Below, piece by piece: positions 13,065-20,070 of a DNA stretch of 20,070 bases. This stretch comes from a virus. The notes under the pieces were generated by a model. That model saw only the letters and a list, made by a program, of their open reading frames with translations. It ran no database searches and was not told the origin of the DNA. Where the stretch lies: the IMG/VR virus record IMGVR_UViG_3300031658_000200, positions 1 through 20,070 of that record; one strand, 5' to 3'. A program made the position numbers and the translations under genes. Each line of letters opens with the position of its first letter. Within the stretch, counting starts at the first letter, position 1.

Positions 13065-15136
13065 TGGCTACAAGTGCAATTTTTAAATATGCTAATGACA
13101 TATCAATGAATAGATCCGCTAATTCTGCTAGATCTGTTACAACAGGTGGATATGCCAGAACACATAGATTAGGACCAAGTGTAATGTCATTTGAAGCTGA
13201 CTTACCTTTATTAACTGAGGAACAATTTAGAGAGGTGGAAAACGAATTGTTTGGCATTGATGATGGTATCAAGTTTTTAAATGTAAATATTAGTTCTAAT
13301 AATGGAAATAATATTATGCAATCAACTGCAGTACCTTTAAAGGCTGGAGAAACAAATATTAAATTAATAGCTTATAGTTATTCTACTACAAGAGAAATTA
13401 CATTAACAAATTTATTACCTAATACTACTGATATATTTAAGGTTGGAGATTTTTTACAATTTGCAAACTTTCATAAGTTATATCAAATAGCTAAACCATT
13501 AGGTTCAACTAATTCTATATTTACATCTTCAAGTACAGGAACATGTAAGGTTAGATTATCAACACCTTTATTAAGTAGTGTTGGTTTACCAGTTACATCT
13601 ATTGGATCTACTGATAGATATTATATAGTTACTGGTTCAGCTGATGAATATGAAATAGTATCATATGATTTATACGGTGGCCCTGTAAGAAATAGTGCTA
13701 ATAATAGTGAAGGTATAATAATATTTAAAGATGCTACATCAGGCATTCAATCAACTTATGATGATGGTACAGATATAAAAATAACTATACCACTTGGAAA
13801 ACGATCTAATTATCAAGTCAATGGCTTTATAGGAGATTGTATATCAGGAACATCTAATGATAGTAATATAACTGATGCACAAAATTTACAAAATAATAAA
13901 ATAGGTCAAGTAGTATATAGTAAAGGATACTCAGGTAGTTCTGCTACTGGTGTATTTACATTTAATTTTACTACACCAAATATTAGAGCAGAATTAACAG
14001 ATGTTTCTATGATTGGACAAACATTAACTAATGAAACAGTTGTTAATGCTTTTAATACTGCATATCAAGATGGTGCTATTACTATAAAATTAGCTAATGG
14101 AAATACTGCTTTAGATAGTAATGGTGATCCTTTAGTAATAACTATACCTTCTACACAACATACAGCTGAACAAATTATAACTTATCTTGAAAATTTAATT
14201 GAAGTAGCATCATCTAATAGTATTCTTAAAACTGATGGTGTTATAACAAACTTAACTGTAAAAGCTTTCCCTGAAGATTATGGAGAAACTGTATCTAATC
14301 ATGTTGGTTATTTTGAAATTACATGGGGATTAGATTATGAAGGTTGTTTTTTAGAATATACAACACCTACTGGTACAGAACTTGTAAATCATAATCCTAT
14401 TAATTTAACTGGTGATGTAGTTTCAACTTTAATTACTAATGGTATTACAATTCAAAATACTGCAGTTACATATTCTGCTGGTGATTTTATAAACACATTA
14501 GTTGATGCACCTTTAAGAGCAAATACAAGAAGAATAGAATCTGTTAGTACTGCAGCACTTACAACAACACTTAATTTTGTTACTGTACAAGAAGGTGCAA
14601 TTAATACTGTAGGTACTTTCTCAGCTGCTGATATTGATAGAACAGAAACTATTCATACAGACGTTCCAGGTACAAGTAGTAATACTTTAAGTACTGTTGG
14701 TACATTTGATATAGAAGTAGATTCTTCTGGTGCTATTACTTCAGTTACTACTAACACACCAAGTAAAAATACAAGAGTTGGTGATGTTATAACTATTGAT
14801 GTTGCTGATATGGATAATAATGAAGCTGATGATTTTACATTTGAAGTACTTACTATTACTAATAATGGTATTACATCTTTTGCTTCAACTAATTATGCTG
14901 ATAAAGAAATTTATAAACATTTAAATGATGCATCATCTACAACTAATAAAATTCTATTTGAATTAAATAATATTGCTGCATCAAGTGTTGTTGTTAGTGA
15001 TGTTAATATATTTATGGGACCTGATGTTAATATGAAGTTAATGTTAACTAATAAGCCAGCTGTAACAATTGTACCTAAGGATGAAAATAAGAATTTATAT
15101 AAATATAATACATTTAAATTTGCGGAGGTTTTATAA
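13064..15136 (+). CDS. Distal-tail-like protein with large central insertion
   Basis: The 690-residue product begins within the tape-measure stop codon, with GGGAG as ribosome binding site. The first ~170 residues (TTGGYARTHRLGPSVMSFEADLP; TEEQFREVENELFGID; DIFKVGDFLQFANFHKLYQI) and the last ~50 (VNIFMGPDVNMKLMLTNKPAVT, then NLYKYNTFKFAEVL) resemble a small tail-tip ring protein of about 220 residues. Between them lies about 470 residues (174-641) of Thr/Ser/Asn-rich, strand-forming sequence. Repeated short themes such as GAITSV and NGITSF, and VGDVITIDVADMDN, look like adhesin or receptor-binding domains. It has very few Cys and no catalytic motif. The place after the tape measure is the distal tail slot (lambda M-like). 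The insertion probably projects from the tip; that and the homology are inferences. Confidence 0.7.
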   Translation: MATSAIFKYANDISMNRSANSARSVTTGGYARTHRLGPSVMSFEADLPLLTEEQFREVENELFGIDDGIKFLNVNISSNNGNNIMQSTAVPLKAGETNIKLIAYSYSTTREITLTNLLPNTTDIFKVGDFLQFANFHKLYQIAKPLGSTNSIFTSSSTGTCKVRLSTPLLSSVGLPVTSIGSTDRYYIVTGSADEYEIVSYDLYGGPVRNSANNSEGIIIFKDATSGIQSTYDDGTDIKITIPLGKRSNYQVNGFIGDCISGTSNDSNITDAQNLQNNKIGQVVYSKGYSGSSATGVFTFNFTTPNIRAELTDVSMIGQTLTNETVVNAFNTAYQDGAITIKLANGNTALDSNGDPLVITIPSTQHTAEQIITYLENLIEVASSNSILKTDGVITNLTVKAFPEDYGETVSNHVGYFEITWGLDYEGCFLEYTTPTGTELVNHNPINLTGDVVSTLITNGITIQNTAVTYSAGDFINTLVDAPLRANTRRIESVSTAALTTTLNFVTVQEGAINTVGTFSAADIDRTETIHTDVPGTSSNTLSTVGTFDIEVDSSGAITSVTTNTPSKNTRVGDVITIDVADMDNNEADDFTFEVLTITNNGITSFASTNYADKEIYKHLNDASSTTNKILFELNNIAASSVVVSDVNIFMGPDVNMKLMLTNKPAVTIVPKDENKNLYKYNTFKFAEVL

Positions 15137-15747
15137 TGGTTAGAGCAATTAATAATAATTATCTTAAAGCTGAGGGTGGATATCCTATTCAGTTTGTTGT
15201 TGTACAACCAGATAGTGATGTTAAAAATGCTTTGTTTTTAAATACATCTTCAAGAATAATAACTGAAGATTTACAAGGTTATGGTGAAGTTAAAACATAT
15301 CCTTCAGCGGGTGTTTTAAATTTAACTGCTGTTGAAGAAACTAAAGATGTTAAAACTAATCAAATTACTATTGATCTAAATGGTGTACCAAATACAATTA
15401 TACCACTTTTAAAAAAGTATAATGGTATTGGTGGTATTGTAACTATTTATCAAGGTTGGATAAACGATCAAGATACTTTATTAAGTAAAATGGATACTGA
15501 AGCTACTATTGGCACATACATAAAGTGGAAGGGTGTTATACACTCTCATTCTGTTGATGAAGAAAACCAAGAGTTAGGTAAAGTTAAAATATCATTAGAA
15601 TGTAAAAATATATTATCAACTATTATTGGTAGTACTAATGGTAGATATACATCTGATAGTTCATTTAAAAGATCTTCAGCAGGTGATAGATCAATGGAGT
15701 TTGTAGCTGCTATGGCTACGTTTAACCCTAAGTTTGGTAAAGATTAA
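15136..15747 (+). CDS. Minor tail / hub-region protein (DUF2163-like)
   Basis: This 203-residue protein overlaps the previous stop (TAATG) and is preceded by GGAGG. It reads as strands and turns with QITIDLNGVPNTIIPLLKKY (about 75-94) and WKGVIHSHSVDEENQELGKV (131-150). It ends with NILSTIIGSTNGRYTSDSSF, then GDRSMEFVAAMATFNPKFGK. This layout resembles the C-terminal half of DUF2163-type tail proteins, where a ring strand pattern of I-x-G-V-D precedes GRIDSM-E and a final RRYT segment. The slot before the gpJ-like gene corresponds to lambda L. It is likely a hub or tip adaptor. It shows no cysteine cluster like the iron-sulfur site of lambda gpL. The family match is approximate. Confidence 0.7.
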   Translation: MVRAINNNYLKAEGGYPIQFVVVQPDSDVKNALFLNTSSRIITEDLQGYGEVKTYPSAGVLNLTAVEETKDVKTNQITIDLNGVPNTIIPLLKKYNGIGGIVTIYQGWINDQDTLLSKMDTEATIGTYIKWKGVIHSHSVDEENQELGKVKISLECKNILSTIIGSTNGRYTSDSSFKRSSAGDRSMEFVAAMATFNPKFGKD

Positions 15748-16140
15748 ATGATAGTATTAATAATGGGACTTCCAGGGTCTGGTAAAACAACCTTGGCTAA
15801 TAAATTATCATTATTAATAAATGCAAAAAGGCTTAATGCTGATGAAGTTAGAGAAGAAGCTAATGATTGGGATTTCTCTAACGAAGGAAGAATAAGACAA
15901 GCAAAGAGAATGTTTGATTTTGCTAAAAGAATAAAAGGTAATGTTATAGCAGACTTTGTTTGTCCAACGCCAGAAGCCCGAAGCTTATTCCCTGCAGATT
16001 ATATAGTTTGGATGGATACTATAAAAGAGGGAAGGTTTGCAGATACTAATAAGATGTTTATAAAACCACAAAAATATAATTATAAAGTTACAACTAAAGA
16101 TGCTGAATATTGGGCATCAATAATATTAAAGGATATGTAA
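15748..16140 (+). CDS. P-loop kinase, adenylylsulfate kinase (CysC)-like
   Basis: The 130-residue product begins almost at its Walker A motif, GLPGSGKTT (7-15). It then shows LNADEVR (29-35), which corresponds to the LDGDNVR segment of APS kinases, RIRQAKRMF (48-56), IADFVCPTPEAR (67-78), corresponding to the I-x-S-F-I-S-P-x region, and IVWMDTIKE (86-94) for the FVDTPL segment. It is shorter than typical CysC (about 180-200), and its C-terminal lid is compact. The motif order suggests a kinase of the APS kinase fold. The real substrate in phages of this kind is not established: it might be APS, nucleotides, RNA ends or small molecules. The ATG follows the previous stop with no gap; the ribosome binding site is weak. 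Confidence 0.8.
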   Translation: MIVLIMGLPGSGKTTLANKLSLLINAKRLNADEVREEANDWDFSNEGRIRQAKRMFDFAKRIKGNVIADFVCPTPEARSLFPADYIVWMDTIKEGRFADTNKMFIKPQKYNYKVTTKDAEYWASIILKDM

Positions 16141-16141
16141 T

Positions 16142-16591
16142 ATGAATATAAGAATGGCTAATAAAAATGATACCCAAGATGGTATAAAAGAAATAATACA
16201 AGCAGTTAAAGAATTTCCTGATATGTCTATAAAAGGTTTAATTATAACTGATGAGTATTACAAAAATTTAATTGATTTATGTTTCGAAAAAGGAATGATT
16301 ATTGTTGCAGAAGAAGATAATAAAATTATAGGGTGCATAATAAGTTTATCTAATGCCAATATCTGGACTGCTATGCAAGAACTTGTAACTGTTGTTACTT
16401 GGGTGCATAAAGATAAAAGAAACGGTTCAGCATTTTATAGAATGCATAAATTATACAAAGAAGAATATACAAAATTAAAACAACAAAACAAAATTGACAG
16501 AGTTCTCATGGCTTGCTTACCTGGTAAAACAAATATTAAATTTGAAAAATTAGGTTACAGGCTTATTGAAAAAACTTATGAATGGAGATAA
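16142..16591 (+). CDS. GNAT-family acetyltransferase
   Basis: This 149-residue protein has the GNAT outline: N-terminal strand and helix (IRMANKNDTQDGIKEIIQAV), a strand pair KGMIIVAEEDNKIIGCIISL (50-69), motif A with ELVTVVTWVHKDKRNGSAFYRMHK (80-103), where RNGSA is the acetyl-CoA pyrophosphate loop, and the C-terminal FEKLGYRLIEKTYEW (134-148), the usual motif B ending. It would transfer an acetyl or related acyl group to an unknown amine, perhaps a protein, antibiotic or polyamine. It starts one base after the kinase stop, so the two are co-translated. Its place within the tail operon is unlike that of a structural gene. Confidence 0.85.
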   Translation: MNIRMANKNDTQDGIKEIIQAVKEFPDMSIKGLIITDEYYKNLIDLCFEKGMIIVAEEDNKIIGCIISLSNANIWTAMQELVTVVTWVHKDKRNGSAFYRMHKLYKEEYTKLKQQNKIDRVLMACLPGKTNIKFEKLGYRLIEKTYEWR

Positions 16592-16594
16592 ATT

Positions 16595-19500
16595 ATGGCA
16601 GTAGCCGCACCTATTATTGCAGCAGCAATAGCACCAGGTATTCAAGGAATGATTATAAGGTTTGCATTATCTTTAGCAGTTTCTTATATTACCCAAAAGC
16701 TATTCGGCCCTGAGGCTCCTCCTGGAGCAGCATCGGCTAATGGAGGTTCAGCACCAGATCCTGGGGTTAAGCAAAGAATACCTTCAGATCCTTCAAATAA
16801 ATTACCTGTTGTGTATGGAGAAGATAGAGTACACGGTTCAATTATATATGCTGATATTTCATCTGATAATAAAAAAATGGGTTTTATAATTACTTTATGT
16901 GAAGGACCTATTAAAGCTATAAATGATATTTATTGGGATGACTATAAATTAGTATTTGATACAGAAGATATTTATGGTGGTACTGAAGAGGTAATAGGAA
17001 CTTACCCAGGTAACAATGTTATAGATGGTATACATCCAGATGGATCAAATGATTCTTGGTTAAATGGTAATTTAAAAATTGTTAGATATCCTTATGGTGG
17101 AAGATGCGTAGAGATGGAAGCTTTTAGTACTAAGTGGGCTGCAGATGCAGATACTAGAACTATGCCTGATGTTGCTTATGTTTACTGTGAATTAAATTAT
17201 GATAGAGAAGATGGAGTTACAGGTTTAACAAGTAAGTTAGCTTTTGAAATTGAAGGTAGAATAGTTAGAACACTTAATAGTGATCTTTCTTTAACTGGTA
17301 GATCACCTAAAGATGGTATAACTGATATAGGTTTATTTGATCCTACTCAATTTTCTACAAGTGTATTCTGGCGTGATTATGAGGGAACATCAATTACTGG
17401 TTATGAAGATTATGATGCTTATAATTATAATAACAGTTTTTTATTACCTCAAGCATTAATAGGTACAGGTGGTACATATGAAATTATAGATATTGGTGAT
17501 AATATGTCATACGATATAGATGATTATAAAAATGGAACTATTAGTAATCAAGCATCTTATGATGATGGTGAAGTAGAATTTGATTTTGTACAACCAGGTG
17601 AACAATATAAAGATAATACAACTGGTAATTATATTACATTTCAACCGCCAGTTCCAGATGATGGAAGACGTATTCTTAATGGTTTAAATATTAAAAATAT
17701 GGGAAGAAATTATAGTGAATCTACTGCTGAGAATTCGGCTTATGGAGATGATTATCGTAGAGTTTGGGTAAAATATACTTATCAATATAGTGGATATGAT
17801 AATTATTATTTCTTACCTTTAGTAACACAAGGATTAATAAATCGTTTTTCAATTAATAATACCAATCCTAACGCTGTAAGTGAACATGCTTTTGCTTTAG
17901 ATTTTCATCAATCTATATTACCATATGCTTCATTTTATACAAATAAAGGTATTGAAGACTTTGGTCAAAGAAGACTTAGAAGTTCTACTCATGGTACAGA
18001 TTCAAATGGAGTTGAACCAACATATACATATGAAAGTGGACAACAATATTTAACTGCTACATTACCAATAAGTATCAAAGCATATGCTTGTGGTGACTAT
18101 TCACAAAGTCCACCTGAATGTTTAATAGATTATTTAACACATTATACTTATGGTTGTGGTCAATCTATATATGATAATGATCTTGATTTACAAACATTTT
18201 ATGATCATAAAGTATTCTGTCAAACTTTAGTAACACATAATGATCCTGAAGGTGCATCAGTTAGTAGTAAACAATATCAATCAAATGGTTATGCTAATAC
18301 AGGTGATGATAAAGATTTAAATATTTCAGATTTAGTTAATAATTCACAATCTATGTTTAGTTACACTTTAGGAAAGTTTCAAATGATATCAGATAAAGTT
18401 GATACAGTTAAAAAGATATTTGATCATACTAATATGTATGGTGGTATTACTATACTTAATGATGGTTTTAATTCTACTATAAATGAAATGACTTTAAAGT
18501 TTAAATCTAAAGCTGAGAATTATCAAGATGATCAAGTATTTTTAAATTATGATAATACATATTTTAATGAGCCTGAATTAGCTAAAGATATATCTATAAA
18601 GTTTTTAAATACTAATGTTGAAGCCCAAAGAGTGGGTAGTGTATTAATGAATAAATCTAGAAGTAATAAAATTATTTCTTTTAAAACTGATACAAGAGCA
18701 GCAGAATTACAATTTAATGATGTTATAGAAGTTAATGGAACGTATTATGACTTAAGCCAAAATGGTATTTTAACACATGATTATGTTAATGCACAAAGTT
18801 CTTTACCTTCTACTGCTTCTATTGGTGAATATAAAATGTTTGATAGTGCTCAACATATGGATGTTAGATACTCAGATAATACACCTGCACATTATTTTAT
18901 ACCATATACAATAGTTAAGTTTGATGACCTATTAGTTTATTTTAAAGAATGTATTAATAATCAATTCTTTGATCATTCAGGAACTTTAAGTCAGTATCAA
19001 ATAGATCAAAATAATAAACTAGGTGAAATATTTTCATTAATTACTTTTGTTGATGGATATACTGGTAATGTAAATGGTGGTCAATTTCAGTTTCATATTA
19101 ATTCTATAATATTTGCTGGTGCTGCTGATACTAATATAAGTATTCAAGCAGTAAACAATATTAATAATACAACTTTTATAGGTGTAACAAGTCAATTTCA
19201 AGATTATGATAATGGTACTAGTTTTAGAATTAATAGTATTTCTGAAGTAGAACTTGATGGTGGTTTGCAAGGTTATTATATAACTGCACAAGTATATAAT
19301 GCAGCAGATTATAATGTAGGTTCATTAACTCAAAGGGCTAATGCACCGACTTTAAATGCACAAACTTATGGTACAATTGGTGTTGTAACAAATTTAACTT
19401 TAAATACTAGTAATCCTTTAGCTTCTATACCTAATATAGAAGTAGGTTTTACTACACCTTCTTCAAGTAATATGGAAGGTGTTGAAGTTTATTATTCAGA

Positions 19501-20070
19501 TGGAATAGCAGGTTCTAAAATAATTAATAATGTTATTGCTGCACCTGGAAGTAGTTTTGATGCTAACACTATTCAATCGGTTAGATTAGATAATATACCA
19601 GTTACAACAGATTTATATATTTGGATAAAAGGTTTTAATACTTTTGCAAGAGGTGATTTTTCAACAGGTTTATCTGTTGGTAATTGGAATCCTGCTAATG
19701 CTTCAACTAATGTTGGAAACAATGCAGTAAGCCAAGATTCAATTCAAGATAATTCTGTTGGTACAGATCAAATAGAAGATAATTCTGTAGGTCAAGATCA
19801 ATTATCAGATGTTATAGATTTTTCTGGTAAAGATGTAACCTTACCTGCTGATGCTGTTAAAGCACACACAGGTGTTTGGAGTAATACAATTAAAACTAAT
19901 AATTTTACTGTAACTAATCAAGCTTATTGGCAAGGTTATTTTATAGATACAACAAATAATACAGTAACTGTAACATTACCTGCAACTCCTGATGATGGAG
20001 ATATAGTTAAAATAATAGATGTTGGTGCTAATGCTTCAAATAATAATATTATTATAAACGGTAATACAAA
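16595..20070 (+). CDS. gpJ-like tail tip / central hub and host-specificity protein (3' end outside window)
   Basis: The ORF is open from ATG 16595 (GGAGATAAATT ribosome binding site) to the window edge: 1158 complete codons. The N-terminus is hydrophobic (MAVAAPIIAAAIAPGIQGMI, to about residue 37), then IPSDPSNKLPVVYGEDRVHG (about 61-80) and FIITLCEGPIKAINDIYWDD, both typical of gpJ-like hubs. The J-type segment PPECLIDYLTHYTYGCG appears at about residue 505. Residues about 235-490 lack clear matches and look like an insertion. The C-terminal part is Asn/Thr/Gly-rich strand repeats. A decapeptide-like repeat, QDSIQDNSVG TDQIEDNSVG QDQL, lies at 1047-1070, followed by NTVTVTLPATPDDGDIVKII, similar to tail-fibre shaft domains. 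It would bind the receptor and open the tail tip. The last part is cut off. Confidence 0.88.
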   Translation, partial: MAVAAPIIAAAIAPGIQGMIIRFALSLAVSYITQKLFGPEAPPGAASANGGSAPDPGVKQRIPSDPSNKLPVVYGEDRVHGSIIYADISSDNKKMGFIITLCEGPIKAINDIYWDDYKLVFDTEDIYGGTEEVIGTYPGNNVIDGIHPDGSNDSWLNGNLKIVRYPYGGRCVEMEAFSTKWAADADTRTMPDVAYVYCELNYDREDGVTGLTSKLAFEIEGRIVRTLNSDLSLTGRSPKDGITDIGLFDPTQFSTSVFWRDYEGTSITGYEDYDAYNYNNSFLLPQALIGTGGTYEIIDIGDNMSYDIDDYKNGTISNQASYDDGEVEFDFVQPGEQYKDNTTGNYITFQPPVPDDGRRILNGLNIKNMGRNYSESTAENSAYGDDYRRVWVKYTYQYSGYDNYYFLPLVTQGLINRFSINNTNPNAVSEHAFALDFHQSILPYASFYTNKGIEDFGQRRLRSSTHGTDSNGVEPTYTYESGQQYLTATLPISIKAYACGDYSQSPPECLIDYLTHYTYGCGQSIYDNDLDLQTFYDHKVFCQTLVTHNDPEGASVSSKQYQSNGYANTGDDKDLNISDLVNNSQSMFSYTLGKFQMISDKVDTVKKIFDHTNMYGGITILNDGFNSTINEMTLKFKSKAENYQDDQVFLNYDNTYFNEPELAKDISIKFLNTNVEAQRVGSVLMNKSRSNKIISFKTDTRAAELQFNDVIEVNGTYYDLSQNGILTHDYVNAQSSLPSTASIGEYKMFDSAQHMDVRYSDNTPAHYFIPYTIVKFDDLLVYFKECINNQFFDHSGTLSQYQIDQNNKLGEIFSLITFVDGYTGNVNGGQFQFHINSIIFAGAADTNISIQAVNNINNTTFIGVTSQFQDYDNGTSFRINSISEVELDGGLQGYYITAQVYNAADYNVGSLTQRANAPTLNAQTYGTIGVVTNLTLNTSNPLASIPNIEVGFTTPSSSNMEGVEVYYSDGIAGSKIINNVIAAPGSSFDANTIQSVRLDNIPVTTDLYIWIKGFNTFARGDFSTGLSVGNWNPANASTNVGNNAVSQDSIQDNSVGTDQIEDNSVGQDQLSDVIDFSGKDVTLPADAVKAHTGVWSNTIKTNNFTVTNQAYWQGYFIDTTNNTVTVTLPATPDDGDIVKIIDVGANASNNNIIINGNT
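19733..19804 (+). repeat. Decapeptide-coding repeat in the tail-tip gene
   Basis: Two 30-base units encode QDSIQDNSVG and TDQIEDNSVG, followed by a partial third (QDQL). At DNA level both units contain GATAATTCTGT. Such repeats are common in fibre shafts, where they lengthen a trimeric rod, and in-frame gain or loss of units can change its length. Confidence 0.6.

Noticed and set aside
19037-19291. Minus-strand open frame in the tail-tip gene, and other minus-strand frames at 608-823, 5702-5974, 6056-6283, 9449-9688, 10638-10868, 13027-13272 and 14911-15207
   Set aside because: All lie opposite convincing plus-strand genes, are of low complexity or lack ribosome binding sites, and reflect the sparse stop codons of the opposite strand.
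1-20070. tRNA genes, rRNA genes, CRISPR arrays, insertion sequences, attachment sites and lysis genes
   Set aside because: No cloverleaf-like sequence, regularly spaced repeats, transposase, integrase or convincing endolysin/holin was found by reading both strands.

Overview
The window looks like part of the genome of a tailed, siphovirus-type bacteriophage. It is strongly A+T-rich, uses mostly A/T-ending codons, and is densely packed. Every supported gene is on the + strand, and no gene-free stretch approaches 300 bases. Strong base composition bias, portal-adjacent ribonucleotide reductase genes, a kinase-like gene resembling adenylylsulfate kinase, and a GNAT gene recall phages of A+T-rich marine alphaproteobacteria (SAR11-type hosts). 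That host guess is inference. The longest open reading frames fit a long non-contractile tail: a tape-measure protein and a G/GT-type tail chaperone pair, with no sheath gene seen.

Layout. 1-1241: portal protein (DUF4055-like), cut at its 5' end by the window edge. 1228-4297: accessory island between portal and head-morphogenesis genes, with a 38-residue signal-peptide-like ORF, class I ribonucleotide reductase nrdA and nrdB, and a small Cys-containing protein. 4300-4595: a 22-residue Lys-rich peptide and a DUF6447-like small protein. 4605-7454: SPP1 gp7-like minor head protein, scaffold and major capsid protein. 7486-8785: three head-tail connector/terminator genes joined by TAATG overlaps. 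8806-9306: major tail protein, followed by a hairpin. 9367-10215: small charged protein and the tail chaperone pair G/GT, with a probable -1 programmed frameshift at GGGGAAG. 10232-10814: terminator-like hairpin, a 53-residue protein and an HK97 gp10-like protein. 10869-13064: tape measure. 13064-15747: a distal-tail-like protein with a very large central insertion and a hub-type protein. 15748-16591: P-loop kinase and GNAT acetyltransferase embedded in the tail module. 16595-20070: a large gpJ-like tail-tip protein running off the 3' end.

How it works together. Most genes build the virion: portal, minor head protein, scaffold and capsid form the prohead; connectors and terminator join it to the tail; the G/GT chaperones load the tape measure, around which the major tail protein polymerises; the distal, hub and gpJ-like proteins make the host-recognising tip. 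NrdA/NrdB would supply deoxynucleotides for replication. The kinase and acetyltransferase are not expected structural parts and probably act on host or phage molecules.

Translation signals are uniform. Most starts follow AAGGA or GGAGG motifs, and many neighbours overlap by 1-4 bases (TAATG or ATGA) or sit 0-1 base apart, which suggests long coupled transcripts. The most distinctive features are the RNR island splitting the head module, the tiny Lys-rich peptide with an ideal ribosome binding site, the frameshift site, the displaced gp10-like gene, the roughly 470-residue insertion in the distal-tail-like protein, and the kinase-GNAT pair inside the tail operon.
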